Origin: Candidatus Aminicenantota bacterium | Lineage (GTDB): Bacteria; Acidobacteriota; Aminicenantia; Aminicenantales; UBA4085 | Direction of reading: 5' to 3' | DNA length: 64,000 nucleotides | NCBI GenBank assembly: GCA_003141555.1 | Contig: PLMN01000016.1 | Span: forward strand, 1 to 64,000 | Shown here: positions 50,501 to 58,066 of the stretch, one piece after another | How the letters are laid out: every line of letters begins with the position of its first letter | How positions within the stretch are numbered: the first letter of the stretch is position 1 | Notes under the pieces: generated by a model | Databases searched by the model: none | Seen by the model: the letters and a program-made list of their open reading frames with translations, nothing else | Told to the model about the DNA's origin: nothing | Position numbers and translations under genes: made by a program

Positions 50501-50894
50501 GGAAGCCCAGATCATGGTAAGCGGCCGCCAGGGCGCTGGCCACGGCCTCGCTGGGGCCGTCGCGTTCCTGCACGGCGAGGAATGCGTCGACGGCCTCTTC
50601 GAAGCGTCGATTGAGCAAACGCAGGTAGCCTTTATACGGGACGCGGGCGCGCAATTCCGGGGAGAGCTTCGGCGGCAGGTGATATCGGTAGATCGCCGAA
50701 AGGAAGAAGGCCGCCCGGACGCGCTCATAGAGGTTTTCGCTCGTCCGGCGGAAGCGGTCCAGCTGCCGGGCCGCTTCGAGCAGGGCTTCCGCGCCGGCTC
50801 CGAGGCAATATTGGTCCAGGGAGCGGTTGCGGATTTCAAGGTCCGGGCTGGTGATGATGTCGACCAGATCGTGAGCCATTTCCCATCCTGTCAT
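47547..50894 (-). CDS. bifunctional GHMP sugar kinase / UDPGP-type nucleotidyltransferase
   Basis: A 1115-aa protein. Residues 1-150 are helical, TPR-like. A GHMP kinase follows: motif 1 in RMDLSHSGWSD (188-198), motif 2 in DIPKGSRLAVSTNLLAG (317-333), motif 3 in LGGISGGGMGF (533-543). Residues about 740-1115 resemble UDP-glucose/UDP-GlcNAc pyrophosphorylases: LAGGSGSRW (747-755), PTGHW (897-901), HNIDTLGADLD (929-939) and YYNSMTTWI. The protein could phosphorylate a sugar at C1 and then activate it to a nucleotide sugar. Bacterial Fkp has these activities in the opposite order. An ATG five codons later (50879) is an alternative start. Confidence 0.78.
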   Translation of the reverse strand: MTGWEMAHDLVDIITSPDLEIRNRSLDQYCLGAGAEALLEAARQLDRFRRTSENLYERVRAAFFLSAIYRYHLPPKLSPELRARVPYKGYLRLLNRRFEEAVDAFLAVQERDGPSEAVASALAAAYHDLGFQSLADQVRRSVRSVRGNQWMFRVGHPEDHPLRLRPELVRRAGPGSPFPILAERTPVRMDLSHSGWSDIFFLGMDFPEGARVLNISVDLAVRGRHPRPQPPIEVYLRVIDRPVLRLVSVDLKCQAEITDLAEMFDFAKDYLGLLKAAVIAAGIVPPGLEGAAQGLAEVLARLVGPGLGLEIVSKVNDIPKGSRLAVSTNLLAGIITACMRATNQTQALSGPLADPERKIVAARAILGEWLGGSGGGWQDSGGVWPGIKMIQGCLAGSGDPEFGISRGRLLPDHHIYDESEVGLRTRHQICESFVLVHGGMAQNVGPILEMVTEKYLLRSEPEWTARREAIGILGSIEGALKRGDVRAIARDTTRNFFGPIQSIIPWASNLYTETLIDRIQARFGPAYWGFLMLGGISGGGMGFAFDPARRTEAQDYVQDLMGATKRELQSALPFAMEPVVYDFAINDLGTTAELRQGDDAFMPPGYYAVCGPEWLRQDSRRLSPAVRDEITRFAASCRSHPRLAGSTDLLLDALFPRSPEDQPGRADLKKILEENGFDGELHEEIRADLRAGRTGLAQNRLPASATVEDAAREDVIDGISPGGLADRDVRRLGEAALAEGEVAVLTLAGGSGSRWTQGAGVVKALHPFARFHGRYRDFVEVHLAKSRRAGRAFGTDVPHIVATSYLTHEPIARSLQTSGNHGYPGPLMLSPGRSVGLRMVPMPRDLRFAWEEMPQQVLDLQAQKVRESLRAALIGWAEAAGGGSDYTDNAPLQCLHPTGHWFEVSNLLRNGTLTRLLAVRPQLKYLLLHNIDTLGADLDPALLGLHIRREACLTYEVIPRRIEDRGGGLARVDGRVRLVEGLAMPREEDEFRLSYYNSMTTWISIDRLLEIFGLERNGLADAAAVTTAVRRLSLRLPTYITLKDVKKRWGHGQEDVFPVAQFEKLWSDMTSLAEVSRQFVAVPRFRGQQLKEQAQLDGWLRDGSADYVDSLCAWE

Positions 50895-50967
50895 CGCAGC
50901 GCGATTCGGGGCATGACGGCGGCCGGGCGCCGGGCTAGGGGTGAATCCGAGCCAAGGCCGTGGGTCC

Positions 50968-51819
50968 TCAATCCCGGGAAGCGAGGAGCTCGACCAGCCG
51001 GGCGAGGACTTCCTCCCGGTCGCTGCCCCGCAGGGCCAGAGCCAGCTGGGCTATGAGCAGGCCGTACTTCACGCCCACGTTGAAGCGGGTCCCCGCCAGC
51101 TCTAGGGCCAGGTAGCGCTCCTGCTTGGCCAGCTTTTCCAGGGCCGGCGAGAGCATCACCGGCCGAGGGTCCCCGGTGGAACGGGATTCGGCGACCGCCT
51201 CCGCCAGCAGGTCCATCACGACCGGCGTCAGCACGTGCATCCCGAACAGACAGAGATAGTGCCCGGCCCGCAATCCCGGGACGACAAGCTGCTGCTCCGC
51301 CAGGGTTGGGGCGGGTTTTTCCAGGACACGCTCGATCTGGTAAAGCCCCGCCTTCCCGGCGACGGGGGTGCCGCCGACGGCGCCGTAATAAGAGAGCATG
51401 CTTTCCCGCGTCGCCTGAACGGCTGAAACCGCGCAGGATTCCCTCTTGGCCGCCTCGACGAGTTGCTCCGCGCAGCGACGCTGCTGGCGGCTGATATATA
51501 GGTGATCGCTGACGAGGTGGATGAACGGTTGATCGCCCACGAACGCCGCCGCGCGGTGGAGCGCATCGCCATAGCCCCGCGGCTCGGATTGTTCGACGAA
51601 TTCCAAGAGGCGGGCGTGCGGCCCGGCCGCCTCACGGTAGGCCGCCTGCGCGCCGCAACGCACCACCACGCAGACCTCCTCGATCCCCGCGGCGATGACT
51701 TCCTCCAGGATGATCTGGAGGGCGGTTTTTTCGACGCCGTTCAGGTCCACGAATCGTTGAAGGGGCAAGCGGTCCTGATGGGGCCCCGCGGCCGTTACAA
51801 CCGCCTTTCGAATGTTCAT
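50968..51819 (-). CDS. GalU-like nucleotidyltransferase with altered nucleotide-binding loop
   Basis: A 283-aa protein with the overall GalU (UTP-glucose-1-phosphate uridylyltransferase) plan: AIIPAAG-like start (AVVTAAG), EEVIAAGIEEVCVVVR, EPRGYGDALHRAAAFVGD and a C-terminal GVKYGLL segment. The signature loop GxGTRxLPxTKxxPKE is replaced by GPHQDRLPLQRFVD, and the DDL metal site reads SDHLYIS. It may use another nucleotide, or be a non-catalytic partner of the kinase/UGPase fusion encoded 73 bases downstream. GGGGGG precedes the ATG. Confidence 0.75.
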   Translation of the reverse strand: MNIRKAVVTAAGPHQDRLPLQRFVDLNGVEKTALQIILEEVIAAGIEEVCVVVRCGAQAAYREAAGPHARLLEFVEQSEPRGYGDALHRAAAFVGDQPFIHLVSDHLYISRQQRRCAEQLVEAAKRESCAVSAVQATRESMLSYYGAVGGTPVAGKAGLYQIERVLEKPAPTLAEQQLVVPGLRAGHYLCLFGMHVLTPVVMDLLAEAVAESRSTGDPRPVMLSPALEKLAKQERYLALELAGTRFNVGVKYGLLIAQLALALRGSDREEVLARLVELLASRD

Positions 51820-51878
51820 CGAACCCCCCGATCAATTCTTGGGCGCGTCATGGTAAGGGCACGGTCGTGTGCGGGCGC

Positions 51879-51900
51879 GAGTCCGGGCCTCTCCAGGCGC
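51879..51900 (+). repeat. putative attachment site, right copy
   Basis: Degenerate direct repeat of the tRNA-Arg 3' end (46689-46710), located between the GalU-like gene start and the superoxide reductase gene. It would mark the far end of a 5.2-kb inserted segment. Confidence 0.5.
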
Positions 51901-51928
51901 CGCCGGGCCCGGCGCCGCTCCTTCGATC

Positions 51929-52339
51929 TCAGACCGTGAATTCCGCGAGCCAGAGGTCGTGGATGTTGCAGAAGCTCGTGACCCAGAGAGCCCCCTTGAA
52001 CCCGTCGGGGAGCGGGAACGAGGATCCCGCGGCGGCGTCGGTCGGGGCGAACGTCTTCTCGCCGATCAGCTTGCCGTCGGGCGTCGTCACGGTGTGCTTG
52101 ACGATGTAGTGCTTCTCGCTCATCCCGTGCGGCGTCACGACCTTGAGCACCCCTGCCTCCAGCGTCGCCTTGGGGACGTGCGTGCCTTCCTTGCCCGCCC
52201 ATCGGCCGGGCGCTTCCTTGGTATAGATCAAGCCGGGAGGAAACTTGCCGGCAGCCTGGGCCCGGGCCGCGGTTCCGGCGAGCGAAACTCCCGCGGCCAC
52301 GATCGATCCCTTCAAGAAATCGCGTCGTCCTTGCATCAT
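51929..52339 (-). CDS. Tat-exported superoxide reductase (desulfoferrodoxin-like)
   Basis: A 136-aa protein with a twin-arginine signal (GRRDFLKGSIVAAG...ARAQA) followed by a class II superoxide-reductase (neelaredoxin) domain: GTHVPKATLE, MSEKHYIVKHTV and the iron-ligand ending SFCNIHDLW. It reduces superoxide to peroxide in anaerobes and microaerophiles. The N-terminal desulforedoxin iron site is absent. Most family members are cytoplasmic; this one should be folded and exported by Tat (tatA/B and tatC are at 36.4-37.5 kb). An ATG one codon later is equally possible. Confidence 0.88.
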   Translation of the reverse strand: MMQGRRDFLKGSIVAAGVSLAGTAARAQAAGKFPPGLIYTKEAPGRWAGKEGTHVPKATLEAGVLKVVTPHGMSEKHYIVKHTVTTPDGKLIGEKTFAPTDAAAGSSFPLPDGFKGALWVTSFCNIHDLWLAEFTV

Positions 52340-52711
52340 TATTCTCCTTTCGTGTGAATATAGGCGGGTAGCGGGGGCGTGTCAAGGAAGATGGGGACGA
52401 TTGCTTCGGCCAAGGGCCTCGGCAGGGCCGATTTTGACAAAAAATGGCAACTAGCCTTTAGGGGTGAGGACGGAGGAGGGAAAATCACCCTGGATATCCT
52501 CCCCCTTGGCGATTGACCCTCGAGGAAGCATCGCCGATGATGGAGCCCTGATGGAAGCAACAGCTTTGTCCGCTCGGAACAGGGAGAGAGAATAATACAG
52601 GATTTGGAGCGTCTATTACAATTAGGGGCAAACGTTGACAATAATTGTCAAATAGAATAGCGTAAGAACGTAAGAAGAAGAAGAAGAGAATAGGCGAGAA
52701 AAGGACAGGCA
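52340..52711. other. intergenic region before pilB
   Basis: No gene seen. The last 150 bases are AT-rich and contain the dyad TTGACAATAATTGTCAA (52635-52651). Upstream of that I see only GC-neutral sequence. Confidence 0.5.
52635..52651. promoter_or_regulatory. palindromic operator-like site before pilB
   Basis: TTGACAATAATTGTCAA is a perfect 8+1+8 dyad. It also contains a TTGACA -35 match. GTCA/TGAC arms recur in the region upstream of the first pilin gene (59490-59560), so a shared regulator such as PilR is possible. Confidence 0.45.
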
Positions 52712-54433
52712 ATGGGCTCGACAATCGGCGAAATCCTGATCAGGGAGAAGATTCTTACCCCGGAACAGCTCAAGTCCGCCCAGGAATTTCAAAAAAAGCA
52801 CGATGTTTCCCTGGCGAGCGCCATTATTTCCCAAGGCTTCATGTCGGCCGAGGAGATGGCCCAGGGCCTGAGCCGCCAGCTCGGGTATCCCTATATCGAC
52901 CTCGACCAGTTCGAGGTCTATCCCGACGTCATCGACCTCATCAAGGCCGATGCGGCCAAGCGCTACATGATCATGCCCATCCACCGGATCCGGTCGTTCC
53001 TGACCCTGGCCATGGTGGATCCCACGGATCTCGACATCATCGAGGATATCCGCTTCCGGACGGGGCTCAGCATCCAGCCCGTGATCGCTTCCGAAGCCGG
53101 CATCACGAACGCCATCCGGAAGTACTACGGCGGGGCGATCGCCGTCCGGCCGAAAAAGACGGTCGAGGACATCGCCCTGGCCGATGACTCGAAGGTGACG
53201 ATCGTCTCGGAGGAGGACGAGGAGCACGAGGAGGAGGGCGCCCCGATCGAGGACGAGGCGCCGATCATCACCCTCGTCAACAACATCTTCATCGAGGCGA
53301 TCAAGAAGGGCGCGAGCGACGTCCATTTCGAGCCCTACGAGCGCTCGTTCCGCGTCCGGTACCGGATCGACGGTATCCTGTACGAGACCATGAACCTGCC
53401 CATGAAATTCAGGGATCCCGTGACGAGCCGGATCAAAATCATGTCCAACATGAACATCGCCGAGAAGCGCCTGCCCCAGGACGGCCGGATCAAGATGCAG
53501 CTCCGGCTCGACAAGAACGCCCGCAAGGACGTCGATCTGCGCGTCTCGGCCCTGCCCACGATCTTCGGCGAGAAGATCGTCGCTCGAATCCTGGACCGGG
53601 ACATGCTCAAGATCGACCTCACCCAGCTCGGCTTCGAGCCCGAGACGCTCGACGTTTTCCGCCGGGCCATCCTCCGGCCGTGGGGGATCATCCTGGTCAC
53701 GGGGCCCACGGGGAGCGGCAAGACGAACACCCTGTACTCGGCCATCTCCACGCTGAACGCGATGGAGAAAAACATCATGACCGCGGAAGACCCCGTTGAG
53801 TTCTACATGCCCGGCATCAACCAGGTCAACATCCGCGACGAGATCAACCTCAACTTCGCCGCGGCCCTGCGGGCCTTCCTCCGCCAGGACCCCGACGTCA
53901 TGCTCGTCGGCGAGATCCGCGACCTCGAGACCGTAGACATCGCCATCAAGGCCGCCCTCACCGGCCACCTCGTCTTTTCCACGGTCCACACCAATGATTC
54001 GGCCAGCACCATCCACCGCCTGATGAACATGAACGTCGAGCCGTTCCTGATCGCCGACTCGGTGATCCAGATCGTGGCCCAGAGGCTGGTCCGCCGCCTC
54101 TGCAAGCGGTGCGCGACTCCCCAGAAGCTCTCCCCGAACGCCCTCCTCGAGATCGGATTCACGGCCGAGGAAGCCGAAACGACGGTCCCCCTGCAGGCCC
54201 GGGGATGCGACGCCTGCAACAACACCGGCTACAAGGGTCGGACGGGCCTGTTCGAAGTGTTGGAGATCACGCCGCCCATCCGCGAGCTCATCCTCGCCCG
54301 GGGCCAGGCCAAGGACATCAAGCGCAAGAGCATCGAGCAGGGCATGTTCTCCCTCCGCCGGAGCGGGCTGATCAAGATCAAGAACGGGACGACCAGCATC
54401 GAGGAAGTCCTCCGGGAAACGGTCAAGGACTAG
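52712..54433 (+). CDS. pilB: type IV pilus assembly ATPase PilB
   Basis: A 573-aa secretion ATPase. The N-terminal MshEN/GspE-N domain (about 1-150) is followed by an acidic linker (EEDEEHEEEGAP), Walker A GPTGSGKTNT near residue 331, Walker B LVGEIRD near residue 396, the histidine box VHTNDSAST, and a zinc site with cysteines in RLCKRCATP and GCDACNNTGYKG. It drives pilus extension at the inner membrane. First gene of pilB-pilT-pilC-pilS-pilR-pilA. Confidence 0.95.
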   Translation: MGSTIGEILIREKILTPEQLKSAQEFQKKHDVSLASAIISQGFMSAEEMAQGLSRQLGYPYIDLDQFEVYPDVIDLIKADAAKRYMIMPIHRIRSFLTLAMVDPTDLDIIEDIRFRTGLSIQPVIASEAGITNAIRKYYGGAIAVRPKKTVEDIALADDSKVTIVSEEDEEHEEEGAPIEDEAPIITLVNNIFIEAIKKGASDVHFEPYERSFRVRYRIDGILYETMNLPMKFRDPVTSRIKIMSNMNIAEKRLPQDGRIKMQLRLDKNARKDVDLRVSALPTIFGEKIVARILDRDMLKIDLTQLGFEPETLDVFRRAILRPWGIILVTGPTGSGKTNTLYSAISTLNAMEKNIMTAEDPVEFYMPGINQVNIRDEINLNFAAALRAFLRQDPDVMLVGEIRDLETVDIAIKAALTGHLVFSTVHTNDSASTIHRLMNMNVEPFLIADSVIQIVAQRLVRRLCKRCATPQKLSPNALLEIGFTAEEAETTVPLQARGCDACNNTGYKGRTGLFEVLEITPPIRELILARGQAKDIKRKSIEQGMFSLRRSGLIKIKNGTTSIEEVLRETVKD

Positions 54434-54442
54434 GAGAGCTCC

Positions 54443-55573
54443 ATGACGTGCACGATCCAGGATCTTTTGATGACGGCGGTCGAGGCCGACGCGAGCGATC
54501 TGCATATTTCGACCTACATCCCCCCGCGAGTGCGGGTGTACGGCGAGCTCCGGTCGCTGGATATGCCCCCCCTTTCTCCGACCGACACCAAGCAGCTCAT
54601 CTATAGCATCTTGACCGACAAGCAGAAGAAGCAATTCGAGGAGAAGCTCGAGCTGGATTTCTCGTTCGGGGTCAAGGACCTCGGCCGCTTCCGGGCCAAC
54701 GTCTTCATGCAGAAGGGGGCCGTGGCCGCGGCCATCCGCCGTTTCCTGCCCTCGATGTGGAGCTTCCAGAAGCTGGGGATTCCCCAGCGCGTCGCCCAGC
54801 TTTGCTATCTCCCTCGGGGCCTGGTCCTCGTCACGGGGCCGACCGGCTGCGGCAAATCGACCACCCTGGCCTGCATGATCGACCATATCAACACCGAGCG
54901 GAGCGTTCACATCGTCACGGTCGAAGACCCGATCGAGTATTATTTCATGCCCCAAAAGGCCCTGATCAACCAGCGCGAGCTCTTCGCCGACACGTTGTCC
55001 TATCAGAACGCGCTCCGCTCCGTCCTCCGCGAGGACCCGGACGTCGTGCTGGTGGGGGAGATGCGCGACACCGAGACCGTCGAAGCGACCCTCCGCGTGG
55101 CCGAGACCGGCCACCTGACCTTCTCGACCCTCCACACGAACTCCGCCCCGGAGACGATCTCCCGGATCATCGACATCTTCCCGAGCCAATATCAGGCTCA
55201 GGTCCGGATCATGCTCTCCATGAGCCTGGAGGCGATTCTGACCCAGGCTCTCCTCCCCCGGGCCGACGGCAAGGGCCGGGTGCTGGCCATGGAGATTCTC
55301 ATTCCCAACTCCGCCATCCGGAACCTCATCCGGGAAAACAAGCTCCACCAGATCGTCTCGGCGATGCAGCTTGGCCAGGAGAAGTACGGCATGCAGACGT
55401 TCAACCAATCCCTGGCCCAGCTTTATTTCAGCAAGCAGATCACGCTCGAGACGGCGATGTCCGTCACCTCGTTCCCCGAGGAGCTGACGGAGATCCTCCA
55501 GCGCCGGGAAGTGTTCCGGCCAGGCTTCCTGGCCGTCGGCCCGAAATCCGGCGCGAACGCGAAAAAACAATAA
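54443..55573 (+). CDS. pilT: type IV pilus retraction ATPase PilT
   Basis: A 376-aa PilT-type ATPase: Walker A GPTGCGKSTT near residue 133, Asp box VEDPIEYYF, Walker B VLVGEMRDTET, and the histidine box STLHTNSAPETISRIID. The short N-terminal PAS-like part and lack of the GspE-N domain separate it from PilB. It powers twitching motility. The C-terminus extends past the AIRNLIRE motif (here SAIRNLIREN). Confidence 0.95.
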   Translation: MTCTIQDLLMTAVEADASDLHISTYIPPRVRVYGELRSLDMPPLSPTDTKQLIYSILTDKQKKQFEEKLELDFSFGVKDLGRFRANVFMQKGAVAAAIRRFLPSMWSFQKLGIPQRVAQLCYLPRGLVLVTGPTGCGKSTTLACMIDHINTERSVHIVTVEDPIEYYFMPQKALINQRELFADTLSYQNALRSVLREDPDVVLVGEMRDTETVEATLRVAETGHLTFSTLHTNSAPETISRIIDIFPSQYQAQVRIMLSMSLEAILTQALLPRADGKGRVLAMEILIPNSAIRNLIRENKLHQIVSAMQLGQEKYGMQTFNQSLAQLYFSKQITLETAMSVTSFPEELTEILQRREVFRPGFLAVGPKSGANAKKQ

Positions 55574-55583
55574 GGGGAAGCCC

Positions 55584-56789
55584 ATGGCCGTATTCGTCTG
55601 GAAAGGGAAAAACCGTTACGGGGACTTGGTCCGCGGGGAGCGGGCGGCGAATTCTTCCGAGGAGGTCGCCCGCGCCCTCAAGCGGGAGCAGATCGCCGCG
55701 ATCTCGATCGGGCCCAAGTCCGCCGGCCTGTCCCTCCCCCACTTCAAACGGGAGAAGGTCAAGCTCAAGGATCTGTCCGTCTACAGCCGCCAGCTGTCCG
55801 TCCTCATCGACGCCGAGATGCCCCTCATCCAGAGCCTGAACATCCTGTCCGAGCAGGCCACCAGCCGCTACTTCAAGAAGGTCATCTCCAGCGTCCGCGA
55901 GGACGTCGAAGCCGGATCGAGCCTAAACCAGGCCAAGCGCAAGTTCCCCAAGGTATTCGACGACCTGTACTGTAACCTGATCGCCTCGGGCGAGCAAAGC
56001 GGCTCGCTCGACACCATGCTCCAGCGCCTGGCCGAGTACATCGAACGGTCGGTCAAGCTCCGGGGCCAGGTGCGGCAGGCCATGATCTATCCCTCGGCCA
56101 TCATGTCCTTCGCCCTGGTGGTCGCGATCTTCATGTTGTGGAAGGTCATCCCGATCTTCGGCGGGATCTTCACCGACCTCGGGGCCCAACTGCCCGGGCT
56201 GACCCAGGGGGTCATTGTCCTGAGCCATTTTGTCACGAACTACATCCTCTTCATCATTCTCGGCCTCATCGTAGCCTTCTTCCTCTTCCGCTATTACCGC
56301 AAAACGCCCCAGGGCCGCTTGACGACCGACCGGATCGCCCTGCGCCTCCCGATCATGGGCAAGCTCGCGTCCAAGGTGGCCATCTCGCGCGTCGTCCGGA
56401 CGCTCAGCACCCTGCTGTCGGGCGGCGTTTCGATGCTCGAGGCGCTCCGGATCACGTCCTCGACGTCCGGCAATTCGATCATCGAGAAGAGCGTCGTCGA
56501 CGTCCGGAAGCAGGTCGCGGAGGGGCGCAGTCTGACCGACGCCTTCAAGTCGACGGGCCGGTTCCCGTTCATGATGTGCCAGATGGTCAACGTCGGCGAG
56601 GCCACGGGAAAGCTCGATTCCCTGCTCAACAAGCTCGCCGATTTCTACGATGAAGAGGTGTCGGCCACCGTGGGCTCCCTCCTGTCCCTGCTCGAGCCGG
56701 TCATGATGGTCTTCGTCGGGGGAATCGTCGGGACGCTCGTCCTGTCGATGTACCTGCCGATCTTCAGCCTCATGGGCCAGATTCAATGA
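55584..56789 (+). CDS. pilC: type IV pilus inner-membrane platform protein PilC
   Basis: A 401-aa protein with two GspF-type domains (about 60-190 and 260-390) and three membrane helices. Conserved patterns include YSRQLSVLIDAEMPLIQSL and LSTLLSGGVSMLEALRI, and LNKLADFYDEEV near residue 350. It couples PilB/PilT to pilin assembly. Its stop overlaps the pilS start by four bases. Confidence 0.95.
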   Translation: MAVFVWKGKNRYGDLVRGERAANSSEEVARALKREQIAAISIGPKSAGLSLPHFKREKVKLKDLSVYSRQLSVLIDAEMPLIQSLNILSEQATSRYFKKVISSVREDVEAGSSLNQAKRKFPKVFDDLYCNLIASGEQSGSLDTMLQRLAEYIERSVKLRGQVRQAMIYPSAIMSFALVVAIFMLWKVIPIFGGIFTDLGAQLPGLTQGVIVLSHFVTNYILFIILGLIVAFFLFRYYRKTPQGRLTTDRIALRLPIMGKLASKVAISRVVRTLSTLLSGGVSMLEALRITSSTSGNSIIEKSVVDVRKQVAEGRSLTDAFKSTGRFPFMMCQMVNVGEATGKLDSLLNKLADFYDEEVSATVGSLLSLLEPVMMVFVGGIVGTLVLSMYLPIFSLMGQIQ

Positions 56790-58060
56790 TGCTCGAGAAG
56801 CGGAGCATCCGGACCCTGATCATCTCGCGGTTGATCATCGTCACGACGCTGGCCGTGGCGGCCATCGTCATCCAGCTGTCGACCAACTCTTTCCTCCCGC
56901 TCGAGCCCTTCTACCTCATCATCCTGATCTTGTACGGCCTGACCCTGTTCTACCTGGCGCTTTACCGCTGGAACACGCGCCTCCGCTTCCAGGCCTACGT
57001 CCAGATCGTGTTCGACCTGATCATCATCTCAATCATGGTCTATGTCTCCGGCGGCCTGAACAGCAACATGTACTTCCTCTACGTCTTCGCCATCGTCGCC
57101 GCGAGCCTCGTCATCGGAAAGCGGGCGGCCTACCTGACCGCTTCCCTGGCGGCCATCTTCTTCGGCGTCCTGGCCGACGGCATGTACTACGGCCTGATCC
57201 CGTATTTCCGCTCCGAGCCGCCCCCCGCCCTGTCCGCGGGCTACGTCCTCTACACGGTCTTCACCGCCTGGACGCTCTTCTTCGTCATCGCTCTCCTGGT
57301 CAACTATCTGGCCGTGAACCTCAACCGGACGCGCGCCGCCCTGGCGGCGGCCCGGCGGGACCTCGAGATCAAGGAGCGGCAGGCGGTCGCGGGCCGGATG
57401 TCGGCCCTCATCGCCCACGAGATCCGCAACCCGCTGGCCGCCATCTCGGGATCGATCCAGGTCCTCAAGGGCGAGCTGACCCTGACCGAGGAGCAGGGCC
57501 GGCTGATGGACATCATCGTCGGCGAGTCCCGGCGCGTGTCCCAGTCCATCGATCAGTTCCTGAACCTCGCCGCCCCCGGCAAGGACGTCGTCATGTCCTT
57601 CGACCTGGGCGAAATCTCCCGGGAGACGGCGACGATGCTCCGGATGAGCGGCGAGCTCACCGACCGGGTCGCCTTCAGCGTCCGGCCCGACGGCCCGCCG
57701 GTCGAGTTCTTCGGGAGCCCGAACCAGCTCAAACAGGTCTTCTGGAACCTGTTCCGCAACGCCCTCAGGGCCATGCCCGACGGCGGCGCGCTCACGGTCG
57801 ACCTCGGCCGGGACGGCCGGGGCACGGTCGAGGTCCGGGTCACCGACACCGGCAAGGGCATGTCCGCCGAGGAGCAGGCCCGGATGTTCGAGCCGTTTTA
57901 TTCGAAGTTCGAGGGCGGGCAGGGATTGGGCATGTCGGTCGTCGAAAGGATCGTCGCCGACCACGGCGGCCAGATCCGGATCACCTCGGAGCCGAGCCGG
58001 GGGACCGTGATCTCCCTGACTTTTCCCGCTCGGCCGGGGGACAAGCCCCGAAAGGAGTGA
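56786..58060 (+). CDS. pilS: PilS-type sensor histidine kinase
   Basis: A 424-aa sensor with six membrane helices (residues about 10-175), a short coiled coil, the HisKA domain with phospho-acceptor His211 in LIAHEIRNPLAAISG, and a HATPase domain (NQLKQVFWNLFRNALRA, DTGKGMSAEE, GQGLGMSVVERIV). In Pseudomonas, PilS senses membrane pilin and controls PilR. The gene order pilC-pilS-pilR-pilA and the sigma-54 promoter before pilA fit this. Confidence 0.92.
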   Translation: MMLEKRSIRTLIISRLIIVTTLAVAAIVIQLSTNSFLPLEPFYLIILILYGLTLFYLALYRWNTRLRFQAYVQIVFDLIIISIMVYVSGGLNSNMYFLYVFAIVAASLVIGKRAAYLTASLAAIFFGVLADGMYYGLIPYFRSEPPPALSAGYVLYTVFTAWTLFFVIALLVNYLAVNLNRTRAALAAARRDLEIKERQAVAGRMSALIAHEIRNPLAAISGSIQVLKGELTLTEEQGRLMDIIVGESRRVSQSIDQFLNLAAPGKDVVMSFDLGEISRETATMLRMSGELTDRVAFSVRPDGPPVEFFGSPNQLKQVFWNLFRNALRAMPDGGALTVDLGRDGRGTVEVRVTDTGKGMSAEEQARMFEPFYSKFEGGQGLGMSVVERIVADHGGQIRITSEPSRGTVISLTFPARPGDKPRKE

Positions 58061-58066
58061 CCCGCC

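Noticed and set aside
52622-55585. A 987-codon open frame antisense to pilB and pilT
   Set aside because: Shadow of two clear ATPase genes; its translation is arginine/glycine/aspartate-rich with no domain.
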